From Neisseria sp. DTU_2020_1000833_1_SI_GRL_NUU_006 (GTDB lineage Bacteria > Pseudomonadota > Gammaproteobacteria > Burkholderiales > Neisseriaceae), in NCBI GenBank assembly GCA_032388755.1, contig CP135593.1, positions 372,001-436,000 of the forward strand: a DNA stretch of 64,000 bases, written 5' to 3'. The notes below the pieces were generated by a model. It had not been told where the DNA came from. It did no database searches and worked only from the letters and a program-made list of their open reading frames with translations. A program made the position numbers and the translations under genes. Below are positions 35,403 to 44,021 of the stretch, piece after piece (within the stretch, counting starts at the first letter, position 1; each line of letters begins with the position of its first letter).

Positions 35403-36629
35403 ATGAGCGAAAACAACGTTAAATCCAAAGACCTGCATCTCATTAACGATTTGAATGCAGCCTTGCAAAAAGAAAAACACAGCGGCCAATTTTGGGTCAT
35501 CATCCTGTTTTTCCTGCTGCTCGTCGTCTTTGTCGTATGGGCATACAACAGCACCGTTGAAGAAGTAACCCGCGGCAACGGCAACGTTATCCCCAGCAGC
35601 CGCGAACAAGTCATCCAAAGCCTGGACGCCGGCGTCATTACCCAAATGATGGTTAAGGAAGGCGATTTGGTCGAAAAAGACCAAATTCTGCTGAAGCTCG
35701 ACGATACGCGCAGCCTTGCCGTATTGCGCGAGAGCGAGGCCAAAGTCCAAAACCTCGAGGCCACCATCGCCCGCCTGAAAGCCGAAGCTTACGGCGGCAA
35801 ACTCACGTTCCCCAACAGCGTCAGCCCCGAACTCCGCCGCCGCGAAACCGCCGCATATAACGCCCGCCGCCAAGCCATGACCGATGCCGTACAAAGTCTG
35901 GTACAAAGCAAAGCGGCGCTTGACCGCGAAATCGCCATTACTGCACCTATGGTGGCACAAGGCGTCATGTCCGAAGTCGAACTCCTTAAAATGCGCCGCG
36001 AATCCAGCGATCTGACCCTGCAAATTGCCGAACGTCGCAACCGTTACAGAACAGATGCCAATAACGAACTCGTACAATCCGAATCCGAGCTGGCGCAATC
36101 CAAAGAAAACATGGCCATGCGCGCCGACCCAGTTGACCGCTCCCAAATCCGCTCCCCCATGCGCGGCATCGTCAAAAACATCAAAATCAATACCATCGGC
36201 GGCGTAGTCAACCCGGGCGAAGAAATCATGCAAATCGTCCCCGTTGACGACAAACTCCTTGTCGAAGCCTATATCCGTCCGCAAGACATCGCCTTCGTTC
36301 GCGCAGGACAGCCTGCACTGGTCAAAGTCAGTGCATATGACTACTCCATCTACGGCGGATTGGAAGGCAAAGTTACCCTTGTCGGCGCAGATACCGTCAG
36401 CAACTCCATGCAAAGCCGTGCCAACGATCTGAAGCTCGACCCCAACCAAGTTTACTACCGAGTCATCGTCCAAACTGAGAACAACGCCCTGAAAGACAAA
36501 AACGGTAAAAACATGCCGATTATTCCGGGCATGGTTGCCACAGTGGACATTAAAACCGGCGAAAAAACCATCTTCCAATACCTGATCAAACCGATTACCC
36601 GTATGAAACAGGCATTGAGCGAGCGTTAA
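35403..36629 (+). CDS. Type I secretion membrane-fusion protein, HlyD/LapC-like
   Basis: A 408-residue adaptor. It has a short cytoplasmic N-terminus, one membrane helix (WVIILFFLLLVVFVVWAY, about residues 30-47), a barrel/lipoyl half motif (VIPSSREQVIQSLDAGVITQMMVKEGDLVEKDQILLKLD), a coiled-coil hairpin (about 110-240) and the C-terminal lipoyl/barrel (RSPMRGIVKNIKINTIGGVVNPGE). It links the ABC exporter to TolC across the periplasm. The start at 35403 (MSENNVKSKD) is preferred over 35367. Confidence 0.92.
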   Translation: MSENNVKSKDLHLINDLNAALQKEKHSGQFWVIILFFLLLVVFVVWAYNSTVEEVTRGNGNVIPSSREQVIQSLDAGVITQMMVKEGDLVEKDQILLKLDDTRSLAVLRESEAKVQNLEATIARLKAEAYGGKLTFPNSVSPELRRRETAAYNARRQAMTDAVQSLVQSKAALDREIAITAPMVAQGVMSEVELLKMRRESSDLTLQIAERRNRYRTDANNELVQSESELAQSKENMAMRADPVDRSQIRSPMRGIVKNIKINTIGGVVNPGEEIMQIVPVDDKLLVEAYIRPQDIAFVRAGQPALVKVSAYDYSIYGGLEGKVTLVGADTVSNSMQSRANDLKLDPNQVYYRVIVQTENNALKDKNGKNMPIIPGMVATVDIKTGEKTIFQYLIKPITRMKQALSER

Positions 36630-36657
36630 TTTCCCGAATCAAACTTGCTTAACAGTC

Positions 36658-36704
36658 AAAAGGTCGTCTGAAAAACCGGTACGGGTTTTCAGACGACCTT
36701 TTTG
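36658..36704 (+). terminator. DUS-pair terminator closing the type I secretion operon
   Basis: AAAAGGTCGTCTGAAAAACC and its inverse with TTTTT. Confidence 0.85.
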
Positions 36705-36890
36705 TCAGATAGGGAATATTTTGGCAGCGCTCATGCCTATCTGTACGGAATAGGGGCTTACAGTATTTTCAATCCAATCCGCTTTTTTACGAATATAACG
36801 AAATCATCTTTTTTTAAAACCAAGCATTCTTTCCCATTTTCAGACGACCTCATTAAAGTAACGTGCAATCCGAGAATTAAGGAAAGAACC

Positions 36891-38201
36891 ATGACCGCAA
36901 CCACCGCCCCGCTTTTGCGCTTCATCACCGCCGGCAGCGTCGACGACGGCAAATCCACCCTCATCGGCCGCCTGCTCTACGACAGCAAAACCCTACTGAC
37001 CGACCAGCTCGACAAACTCAACCGCGCCGCCGAAAACGGCGAAACGCCCGACTTCGCCAGCCTCACCGACGGCCTTGCCGCCGAGCGCGAACAAGGCATC
37101 ACCATCGATGTCGCCTACCGCTATTTCGCCACGCCCAAGCGCAAATTCATCATCGCCGACACGCCCGGACACGAACAATACACCCGCAACATGGTAACGG
37201 GTGCATCGACCGCCGACGCCGCCATCGTCCTGATAGACGCAACGCGCGTCGATTTTTCCGGCGGCGAACCCGTCCTCCTGCCACAGACCAAACGCCACAG
37301 CGCGATTCTGAAACTCTTGGGTTGCCCCAACATCATCGTCGCCGTCAACAAACTCGACCTGCTCGACTTCGACGAAACCAAATATCAGACCATTACCGCA
37401 GCCTACCGCAAGCTGGCGGAACAAATCGGCCTCCAAGCCCAAATCCACTTCCTGCCCATCAGCGCGTTAAAAGGCGACGACATCGTTAACGCCAGCAGCC
37501 AAACCCCGTGGTATCAAGGTTTGCCACTTTTACCCCTGCTCGAAAGCCTGCCCGTCAACCGCCAAAACGCCGCCGACCAAGCCGCCCATTTCCCCGTGCA
37601 ACGCGTCGCACGGCAAGACGGCAGCAGCAGCGACGACTTCCGCGGCTATCAAGGCAGGCTGGAAGCAGGCCGTCTGAAAACCGGCGACGAGGTCAAAATC
37701 CTGCCTAGCGGACATACCGCCAAAATCGCCGAAATCTACAATCCAAACGGCAAAACCGAATCCGCCGAAGCAGGCGAAGTGCTGACCGTCACGCTCGACA
37801 CCGACCTCGACATCTCGCGCGGCAACAGCATCGCCGCCGCCGACAGCCCCGTCGCGCCCGAACAGCAGTTTCAAGCCGCGCTGTGCTGGTTCGACGACAT
37901 CCCGCTCAACCTGCGCCGCAAATACCTGCTGAAACACACCACCCAGACCACCCCCGTCAAAATCAGCGCGATTTCTTACGTTTGGGACGTGAACACCCTC
38001 AGCCGCGTCGAATCCGCCGACACGCTCAAACTCAACGACATCGGCAGCGTCAGCCTCAAAACCCAGCAGCCGATCGCCGCCGCGCCCTACGAAGAAAACC
38101 ATGCCCTCGGCGCGTTCATCCTGATAGACGAAGCCACCAACCACACCGTCGCCGCAGGCATGATACGCAAGGCTGACCAAACGGACAGTTTTGAAATTTA
38201 A
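36891..38201 (+). CDS. cysN: Sulfate adenylyltransferase subunit 1 (CysN)
   Basis: A 436-residue GTPase subunit of ATP sulfurylase, which with CysD activates sulfate to APS. G1 loop GSVDDGKST is at 15-23; G3 DTPGHEQYTRNM and G4 NKLD are present, followed by two EF-Tu-like barrel domains. There is no fused APS kinase. cysD is not adjacent, although the two are usually neighbours, so this copy is displaced. The start at 36891 (MTATTAPLLRF) has an AAGGAAAG site; the frame is open back to 36702 but crosses a DUS. One AG-DUS variant (AGGCCGTCTGAA, 37667-37678) lies inside. Confidence 0.93.
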   Translation: MTATTAPLLRFITAGSVDDGKSTLIGRLLYDSKTLLTDQLDKLNRAAENGETPDFASLTDGLAAEREQGITIDVAYRYFATPKRKFIIADTPGHEQYTRNMVTGASTADAAIVLIDATRVDFSGGEPVLLPQTKRHSAILKLLGCPNIIVAVNKLDLLDFDETKYQTITAAYRKLAEQIGLQAQIHFLPISALKGDDIVNASSQTPWYQGLPLLPLLESLPVNRQNAADQAAHFPVQRVARQDGSSSDDFRGYQGRLEAGRLKTGDEVKILPSGHTAKIAEIYNPNGKTESAEAGEVLTVTLDTDLDISRGNSIAAADSPVAPEQQFQAALCWFDDIPLNLRRKYLLKHTTQTTPVKISAISYVWDVNTLSRVESADTLKLNDIGSVSLKTQQPIAAAPYEENHALGAFILIDEATNHTVAAGMIRKADQTDSFEI

Positions 38202-38220
38202 AACAAGGGCATCTTGAATT

Positions 38221-38269
38221 GAAGAGGTCGTCTAAAAAACCGAAGCAGAGTTTTTCAGACGACCTCTTC
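38221..38269 (+). terminator. DUS-pair terminator after cysN
   Basis: GAAGAGGTCGTCTAAAAAAC and its inverse GTTTTTCAGACGACCTCTTC form a long stem. The left DUS has TCTAAA in place of TCTGAA. Confidence 0.75.
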
Positions 38270-38412
38270 AGTTTGGCAGATTAAGGCAGGGAATATGGCA
38301 GGTAGGCTTTAAGCCATACGGCGTTGCCTTATCCTCAGCCAGCGCGGTGGGAAATCACAGTGAATTAAAATAACAAAATCGCGGCATGGCATTTTTCATT
38401 TGGATACATGGT

Positions 38413-38456
38413 AAAAGGTCGTCTGAAATCGGAAAGAAAGGTTTTCAGACGACCTC
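38413..38456 (-). terminator. DUS-pair terminator after the MFS gene
   Basis: AAAAGGTCGTCTGAAA and its inverse touching the 3' end of the leftward MFS gene. Confidence 0.8.
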
Positions 38457-39686
38457 TCATGACGGCTCGTCTGAATCAAACAGGCTTCGGCACGCATACA
38501 GCAGCCCGCCCGCCAATACGGCAAGGCCCACCGCCGCCCAGTACGCATCGGCATAGCCGACCGCCTTTGCCAGCCGCAGGGCGGCGAAACCGGCCGCGTA
38601 ACTGCCGAGCAGGATGACGGAAAATTGCAGGCTGCTGTCGAGTGCGGCAGTGGCGCGGTCGGATTTGTCCATCACTAACGCCAGTATCACCGGCAGCAGC
38701 AGCGTGTAGCTCAGGCTCAGGGCGATGATTTGCGCGGGCGGCAGCCAAGGGTGGACGCGGGCGAGCGCGTCGATGGCGGTCATGGACGCCAAAAGCGGCA
38801 GTTGCAGCGCGTAGAGCAGGAACACGAGTTTACGGCGCGGATAATTGCGCGAAAACCAGCCCGACAGTGGCGTAACAATCAGGCAGGCAACAGGAATGCA
38901 CACCGCCAGAATCCCGCCCGTCTGCTTCGGGGTGAAGCCCAAATCCGCCAGCTTGGGCACAAAAGTCGCCGCCGCAAACGCATACGGCGCGGCAACGGCA
39001 AACAGCAAAACCAGCCACCGCCAGCCCGTTTCAGGCCGTCGCCAAAAGGAGATCAGCCGCGCCGCCAACGCCGTCAAACCGCCTTGCGCCGTCGGGCTTT
39101 CCGGCTCGCGGTAGCACAAGAGTTGCAGCAACATCAGCAGGCTGAACGCCAGCATAAAGCCCGCCGCCGCCGTCTGCCCGTATTCCTGATACAGCCACAA
39201 CACCAGCGCGCCGCCGATTATCTTGCCGCCGCGCGCCGCCATCGTCTGAATTACACCGCCGAAACCGCGTTCGCGGTGCGGCAGGACGATGCACGACAAG
39301 CCCAGCATCGCGCAGCCGTACACCGCCGACATTGCCGAGAGCAAAACGCAGCAGGTCAAAAGCAGCGGGAAGTTCTGCGTGATGTCGGTGCAGGCCATCA
39401 GCCCGAACACCGCCGAAAGCCCCAGCGTCGCCGCCGGCAGCCAGCCGCGAAACCGCCCGAACCGCCCCGCCGGCCGCCGCTCCATCAGCGCGGCAAACAA
39501 CACCTTCGCCGCTTCGATACCGCCGATTAAATGTATCCAGCTCAGTTGGTTCAGGCTGTAACCGTGGTTTTTCAAAATAGCGACCAGCGCGACCAGATAA
39601 AAACCGGTCAGCGTGAATTTGTAGGTGCTGCCGCCGATAAGAAGCAGCCAGTCGCGCGGGGCGGGGGATGCGGGGGTTTGCGGCAT
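38457..39686 (-). CDS. MFS transporter (RhtX/FptX-like)
   Basis: A 409-residue inner-membrane carrier with about 12 helices and no large loops. Features such as GIEAAKVLFAALMERR near the start, HRERGFGGVIQTMAARGG and PLSGWFSRNYPRRKLVF resemble the RhtX/FptX branch that imports siderophores or related solutes. No siderophore receptor is adjacent, so substrate is not settled; AmpG-like muropeptide carriers are a distant alternative. The ATG has an AAGGAAA site. GC-rich base composition contrasts with the very AT-rich DNA just upstream, where an RTX remnant sits. Confidence 0.7.
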   Translation of the reverse strand: MPQTPASPAPRDWLLLIGGSTYKFTLTGFYLVALVAILKNHGYSLNQLSWIHLIGGIEAAKVLFAALMERRPAGRFGRFRGWLPAATLGLSAVFGLMACTDITQNFPLLLTCCVLLSAMSAVYGCAMLGLSCIVLPHRERGFGGVIQTMAARGGKIIGGALVLWLYQEYGQTAAAGFMLAFSLLMLLQLLCYREPESPTAQGGLTALAARLISFWRRPETGWRWLVLLFAVAAPYAFAAATFVPKLADLGFTPKQTGGILAVCIPVACLIVTPLSGWFSRNYPRRKLVFLLYALQLPLLASMTAIDALARVHPWLPPAQIIALSLSYTLLLPVILALVMDKSDRATAALDSSLQFSVILLGSYAAGFAALRLAKAVGYADAYWAAVGLAVLAGGLLYACRSLFDSDEPS

Positions 39687-39689
39687 GGT

Positions 39690-39907
39690 GTTTCCTTGGT
39701 TTCTACAGGTAAGTCTATAGATTGGATCGCAACCTTCGTTTTCACGCTTGATAATGGTATCCCCGCATTTTTACTGTAGTAAGTATCGTTTCCTAAATCA
39801 CCGTAGAATATGGTATGTCCCGAACTGCCATATAAAGTATCATTATGGTCCGTACCGGTAATGAGGACGGATGGGTTGTTTTTTAAAGAAAGCGATGTCT
39901 CAGCCAT
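39690..39907 (-). pseudogene. 5' remnant of an RTX-type protein
   Basis: From an ATG at 39907 with a strong AGGAGAA site, the frame reads a short polar N-terminus and then RTX-like calcium-binding turns (ITGTDHNDTLYGSSGHT and FYGDLGNDTYY, cf. the G-G-x-G-x-D-x-L nonapeptide). The RTX-like sequence stops near 39780; the rest of the frame, to a stop at 39608, runs through the start of the MFS gene in another phase and has no RTX character. The upstream 200 bases are very AT-rich. It looks like the start of a larger RTX protein whose body was deleted. The type I secretion operon lies 3 kb away. Confidence 0.6.
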
Positions 39908-40127
39908 AATAGTTCTCCTGTGGAAAAATGGATGGCAAGAGTGAATAATAATTTATATCTAATTGAAATTAATAATTTTTTTATTATATGGCATGATGTC
40001 GATTGTATCGGGGAAAGCAATAATAGAGAAAGTATATTAAATTAATATATTATTTAGTATGTTAATTTAGAATTAGAAATAATCAGGTGAAATATTTGGT
40101 GTGCCGATAATAGGGAAAGTAAAACAG
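39908..40127. other. AT-rich intergenic segment upstream of the RTX remnant
   Basis: No gene. Base composition is strikingly AT-rich (long runs of TTATAT, AATAATTTTTT and ATTAATATATTATT), unlike the GC-rich flanks. This is consistent with transferred DNA or a surface-protein promoter region. Confidence 0.6.
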
Positions 40128-40166
40128 AAAAGGTCGTCTGAAAACTATTTTTCAGACGACCTTTTT
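40128..40166 (-). terminator. DUS-pair terminator of proA
   Basis: AAAAGGTCGTCTGAAAAC and its inverse with T/A runs on both sides, 28 bases past the proA stop. Confidence 0.8.
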
Positions 40167-40194
40167 ACCGTTTATCACTCAAGAAAGCGACGGA

Positions 40195-41454
40195 TTACTC
40201 CCGTACCTGTCCGTCGCCCAACACTATCCATTTCTGCGAAGTCAGACCGTGCAGGCCGACGGGTCCGCGGACGTGGATTTTGTCGGTGGAAATGCCGATT
40301 TCCGCGCCGAGGCCGTACTCGAAGCCGTCGGCGAAGCGGGTGGAGGCATTGACCATGACGCTGGCGCTGTCGACTGTGCGCAGGAAGGTGCGGGCATCGG
40401 TGTAGGATTCGGTTACGATGCTGTCGGTGTGGTGGCTGCCGTGGGTGTTGATGTGTGCGACGGCTTCTTCGAGGCTGTCGACGATTTTGACGGAGAGAAT
40501 GGGGGCGAGGTATTCGGTGTCCCAGTCTTCTTCGGAGGCCGTCTGAATGTGGGACAGGATGGACAGGGTACGCGGGCAGCCGCGCAGCTCGACGTTGCGG
40601 GTGGCGTATTTCTCTGCCAGTACGGGCAGGATTTCGGCGGCGCGGCTTTGGTGGACGAGCAGGGTTTCCATGGTGTTGCAGGTGCCGTAGCGCGAGGTTT
40701 TGGCGTTGAAGGCGATATTGACAGCTTTTTCGGCGTCGGCGGCGCGGTCGATATAGACGTGGCAGATGCCGTCGAGGTGTTTGATGACGGGCACGCGGGC
40801 TTCTACGGCGATGCGGGAAACCAGCGATTTGCCGCCGCGCGGGATGACGACGTCGATAAACTCGGGGCTTTGCAGCATGGCGCCGACGCTTTCGCGGTCG
40901 GTGTTTTCAATCAGGCTGACGGCCGCTGCGGGCAGGCCGTTTTCAACTAACGCCTGCGTAATCAGTTTGGAGAGCGCCATATTGCTGTTGAAGGCTTCGC
41001 TGCCGCCGCGCAGGACGCAGGCGTTGCCGGACTTGAGGCAGAGGGCGGCAGCATCGACGGTTACGTTGGGGCGGGATTCATAAATGATACCGACAACGCC
41101 CAGCGGGACGCGCATTTTGCCGATTTGCAGGCCGTTTTCGCGGGTGCGGAATTCGTCCATTTCACCGACGGGGTCAGGCAGGGCGGCAATCTGGCGCAAA
41201 CCTTCGCACATGGCGTCTATGGTTTTTTCGGTCAGCCGCAGGCGGTCGAGCAGGGCGTCGTTCAAACCTTTCTGCGCGGCCTGTTCCATATCTTGAGCGT
41301 TGGCGGCGAGGATGGCGGTTTGATGGTGTCTGATGAGTTCGGCAGTGCGCAGGAGTGCGGCGTTTTTTTGCGCGGTCTCTGCGGCGGCGACAACATAGGA
41401 AGCCTGCTTGGCGGCGGACGCGGTGCGGCGGACGTAGTCTTGGATGTTTTGCAT
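40195..41454 (-). CDS. proA: Gamma-glutamyl phosphate reductase
   Basis: A 419-residue aldehyde-dehydrogenase-fold enzyme, second step of proline synthesis from glutamate, using NADPH. Catalytic cysteine is in SRYGTCNTMETLLVH near residue 255. Other family segments are PLGVVGIIYESRPNVT and LKSGNACVLRGGSEA, and the C-terminal STDKIHVRGPVGLHGLTSQKW. The usual partner proB is not in the window. An AG-DUS variant (40536-40547) lies within the gene. Confidence 0.95.
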   Translation of the reverse strand: MQNIQDYVRRTASAAKQASYVVAAAETAQKNAALLRTAELIRHHQTAILAANAQDMEQAAQKGLNDALLDRLRLTEKTIDAMCEGLRQIAALPDPVGEMDEFRTRENGLQIGKMRVPLGVVGIIYESRPNVTVDAAALCLKSGNACVLRGGSEAFNSNMALSKLITQALVENGLPAAAVSLIENTDRESVGAMLQSPEFIDVVIPRGGKSLVSRIAVEARVPVIKHLDGICHVYIDRAADAEKAVNIAFNAKTSRYGTCNTMETLLVHQSRAAEILPVLAEKYATRNVELRGCPRTLSILSHIQTASEEDWDTEYLAPILSVKIVDSLEEAVAHINTHGSHHTDSIVTESYTDARTFLRTVDSASVMVNASTRFADGFEYGLGAEIGISTDKIHVRGPVGLHGLTSQKWIVLGDGQVRE

Positions 41455-41716
41455 GGTATTTCTGCGGAAAAAGTGGGAATGGGTTGATGATAAGGTCGTC
41501 TGAACGGGAATTCAATACAAAACAGGGTGGAGGCGGCTAACTTGCGGTTTGTTTCACGGCAGTATGGGGTTTCGAGGTCAATGGTGGAAAGGTCGTCTGA
41601 AAATTTGAAAGTGGGTTTCAGGCGGCAGTTAGTCGGGCAGTTATTCCCACTTCTGCATAGGCAGGGGCGGGAATAACGATGGTGGATAAACACCGTATCG
41701 GGAAGCGTTAGATTTT

Positions 41717-41736
41717 GTGGGCAAAGCCCACGCTAC
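41717..41736. repeat. Dispersed repeat GTGGGCAAAGCCCACGCTAC
   Basis: A 20-base sequence whose inverse complement recurs at 56101-56120 with one mismatch. Both copies lie within about 60 bases of a dRS3-like sequence. The core GTGGGC-AAA-GCCCAC is itself palindromic. Confidence 0.6.
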
Positions 41737-41786
41737 TTCTGTCTGAAAAGATAGGGTGAAGGAGAACAAGAAGCCTCTATGCCGTC

Positions 41787-41880
41787 ATTCCCGCGCAGGC
41801 GGGAATCCAGAGATTTCAAGCCTTATCAATCTTTAAACATTCCTAAAAATCAAAGTCTGGATTCCCGCCTGCGCGGGAAT
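41787..41880. repeat. NIME unit: two dRS3 copies flanking a spacer
   Basis: ATTCCCGCGCAGGCGGGAAT (41787-41806) and ATTCCCGCCTGCGCGGGAAT (41861-41880) are dRS3 elements (ATTCCC-N8-GGGAAT). They flank a 54-base unit, the organisation of Neisseria intergenic mosaic elements, which can promote recombination and serve as integration targets for filamentous phage. Confidence 0.8.
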
Positions 41881-41985
41881 GACGGCGTGGGTATTGCCAT
41901 TTTAATCTGTTTTGGAAGGCAGGTTTCAGACGACCTTTTGTCGTATGGTCTTACTGCTGATTACAGGATTGTCGGTTGATGTTTA

Positions 41986-43008
41986 TTAGGATTCCGTTTC
42001 CGCCAATTCCTCCGCCGCTTTTTGAACCATGTCCGGCGTGAGTTTGTTCAGGCAGTCGGTGTGTCCCAACGGGCATTCGCGTTTGAAGCAGGGCGAGCAT
42101 TCGAGGTGCAGGCTGACGATTTTGGCTTTTTGGCTCAAGGGCGGGGTATGGTCGGGGCTGGACGAACCGTAGGCGGCGACGAGTTTGCGGTCGAGGGCGG
42201 CGGCGAGGTGCATCAGGCCACTGTCGTTGCAGACGACGGTGTCGGCGCAGGAGAGCAGGTCAATCGCTTCGGAAAGGTTGGTTTTGCCGCAGAGGTTGGT
42301 GCAGAGGCCGTCTGAAAGTCGGTTGATTTCTTCGGCGATGTCGAAATCTTTTTGCGAGCCGAACAGCCAAACCTGCCAGCCCTCCGCCAGATAGCGGCGG
42401 CCGAGTTCGGCAAAATGGCGCGCGGGCCAGCGTTTGGCGGGGCCGTATTCCGCGCCCGGACAGAAGGCAAGAACGGGTTTGTCGGTGTTTAAGCCGTATT
42501 TGGCAAGCGCAGCGGCGCGGCTTTCGGGGGAAATGGTGAAACGCGGGTTATCAGAATGTCCGTTGAAGTCCGCCTGCGTCGGGTGGGCGAGGGCGGTGTA
42601 GCGGTCAACCATCAGGGGCAGGGCGGCTTTGTCGAGTTTACGGATGTCGTTGAGCAGCAGATAGCGCGATTCGCCGACGTAGCCGGTGCGCTGCTTGATG
42701 CCGGTGGCGAAAGCGATGAGGGCGGATTTGAGCGAGCCGGGCAGGACGATGACTTGGTCGTAACCCTGTTTGCCCAGTTCGCGCCCGATGTGCCAGCGTT
42801 TTTTCAGTTCCAACGCGCCGTGTCCGAACGGGTTTTCGATGACGCGGCTGATTTCGGGCATACGCTCGAACACCGCCATCGACCATTTGGGTGCGAATGC
42901 GTCTATGGTGCAGCCGGGATGGAGTTCGTGCAGGCGGCGGTAAAGCGGCTGGGTCATGACGCAGTCGCCGATCCAGCTCGGGGTGATGATGAGGATTTTT
43001 TTGGACAT
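41986..43008 (-). CDS. waaF: Lipooligosaccharide heptosyltransferase II
   Basis: A 340-residue GT-B glycosyltransferase (family 9) adding the second heptose to the LOS inner core from ADP-heptose, at the cytoplasmic face of the inner membrane. The start MSKKILIITPSWIGDCVMTQPL, the FCPGAEYGPAKRWP segment and CNDSGLMHLAAAL with YGSSSPDHTPP are characteristic of RfaF/WaaF. The ATG at 43008 is used; the frame continues upstream across a DUS hairpin. An AG-DUS variant is inside (42305-42316). Confidence 0.93.
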   Translation of the reverse strand: MSKKILIITPSWIGDCVMTQPLYRRLHELHPGCTIDAFAPKWSMAVFERMPEISRVIENPFGHGALELKKRWHIGRELGKQGYDQVIVLPGSLKSALIAFATGIKQRTGYVGESRYLLLNDIRKLDKAALPLMVDRYTALAHPTQADFNGHSDNPRFTISPESRAAALAKYGLNTDKPVLAFCPGAEYGPAKRWPARHFAELGRRYLAEGWQVWLFGSQKDFDIAEEINRLSDGLCTNLCGKTNLSEAIDLLSCADTVVCNDSGLMHLAAALDRKLVAAYGSSSPDHTPPLSQKAKIVSLHLECSPCFKRECPLGHTDCLNKLTPDMVQKAAEELAETES

Positions 43009-43051
43009 GGTGGTAGGGTAGGTTTGTATTGCGCGATATTGTAGCCGATTT

Positions 43052-43090
43052 AAAAAGGTCGTCTGAAAAACATTTTCAGACGACCTTTTT
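43052..43090. terminator. DUS-pair terminator
   Basis: AAAAAGGTCGTCTGAAAAAC and its inverse with TTTTT, downstream of the leftward excalibur-domain gene and upstream of waaF. Confidence 0.8.
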
Positions 43091-43103
43091 GCATTGTGGG
43101 CGA

Positions 43104-43769
43104 TTAATGCCAACGGCTGTCGTTTTCGCACGGAATACCGTCATGATCACCGTCCATTTTGGTGTTTGGGCAGTTTTTGATAAAAAATTCCGCCTCTTCC
43201 AAAGAGTTCATTTGGGAACAGTGCTGACGACTGTCGCATTTGAATGCAGTGGTAGTGTCGGTGGCGGCGGCGGAGCCGGTTGAAGCAGTTGAACCGTGTT
43301 TGAAAGCAGTACGCCCGCTTGCCGCGTCTTTCCATGCCTTGCGTTCGGCTTTCATCTTTTCGGCAACTTCGGACACCATCGTAACCGGTGCAGCCGCCGT
43401 TGTTTCCTGTACCTGACGGCGGTATTCCTGCCAATAGTTCCAGCCGAACCATCCGCCTGCGGCCAAGAGGGCAATGACGGGGATGATCCACAGGAGTTTG
43501 GAAAAGGCTGCTTTAAAAGGCTCGGGCTCGGGGGCGAAAAAGTCGGTTTCGCCGATGCAGTCGGAAGCGAAGCAGATGTTTTCCGCTTCGTCGCGTCCGC
43601 GTCTGCCTTTGATGATTTCAAACGATACGCGCTGACCTTCGGCGGGCGGGTGCGGCAGTGTGGTGAAGGCGGAGAGCGGGGCGAATATTTCCTTGCCCAT
43701 GTTTTCTTCCCGGATGGCTCCGAACCTCCGATTATCGTTCCAGCGGATGATGGTTCCGTAATGACGCAT
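43104..43769 (-). CDS. Cold-shock-like/excalibur-domain membrane protein
   Basis: A 221-residue protein of fused parts. Residues 1-70 resemble a cold-shock domain (GTIIRWNDNRRFGAI..IFAPLSAF..GQRVSFEIIKGRRG). One membrane helix (LLWIIPVIALLAAGGWFGW) is near 92-112. A polar Ala/Lys/Thr-rich linker follows, then a C-terminal excalibur-type domain with paired cysteines and the calcium-like loop DGDHDGIPCE. Cold-shock plus membrane plus excalibur proteins occur in Proteobacteria without known role. The start at 43769 (MRHYGTIIRW) is chosen over 43832. Confidence 0.8.
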   Translation of the reverse strand: MRHYGTIIRWNDNRRFGAIREENMGKEIFAPLSAFTTLPHPPAEGQRVSFEIIKGRRGRDEAENICFASDCIGETDFFAPEPEPFKAAFSKLLWIIPVIALLAAGGWFGWNYWQEYRRQVQETTAAAPVTMVSEVAEKMKAERKAWKDAASGRTAFKHGSTASTGSAAATDTTTAFKCDSRQHCSQMNSLEEAEFFIKNCPNTKMDGDHDGIPCENDSRWH

Positions 43770-44021
43770 TTTATCTATATAGAATAGTTGTTGTTTAGGT
43801 CGGTATTTTAAACGAAATCTATAAATGGACAAGAGGAAGGGTTGATATTTATATGTAAATTTCGGGTTTTAAAGTTAAGAAAGATATTTTTGAAAACAGG
43901 TTGTTAATATTTTTATGATTTTATGGGTACTTTGTTGTTGTCATGCCGGGGTCGTCTGAAAACGCGTCTTCATGTTTGAGCGAACGTGCTTTATCCGCTT
44001 TCAGACGACCAGTGTGTTGTA

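Larger units (their letters stand above)
41455..41985. other. Repeat-rich intergenic region between waaF and proA
   Basis: No supported gene. From left to right it holds DUS copies (41492, 41591), an inverted TTATTCCC/GGGAATAA pair at 41641-41675, a palindromic GTGGGCAAAGCCCAC segment (41717-41731), a dRS3-flanked unit (41787-41880) and a further inverted DUS (41926-41937). Open frames here are accidental. Confidence 0.7.

Noticed and set aside
34974..36578. A 534-codon minus-strand open frame
   Set aside because: Antisense to the ABC exporter and HlyD adaptor genes; no domains, no ribosome site, biased shadow composition.
36702..36890. N-terminal extension of cysN
   Set aside because: Crosses a DUS, lacks similarity to CysN, and the start at 36891 has a good ribosome site.
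38730..39530. A 266-codon plus-strand open frame rich in Arg/Gln
   Set aside because: Antisense to the MFS carrier, whose membrane helices and start site are clear.
40201..41450. Plus-strand open frames over proA
   Set aside because: Shadow frames; proA on the minus strand has the catalytic cysteine and full family length.
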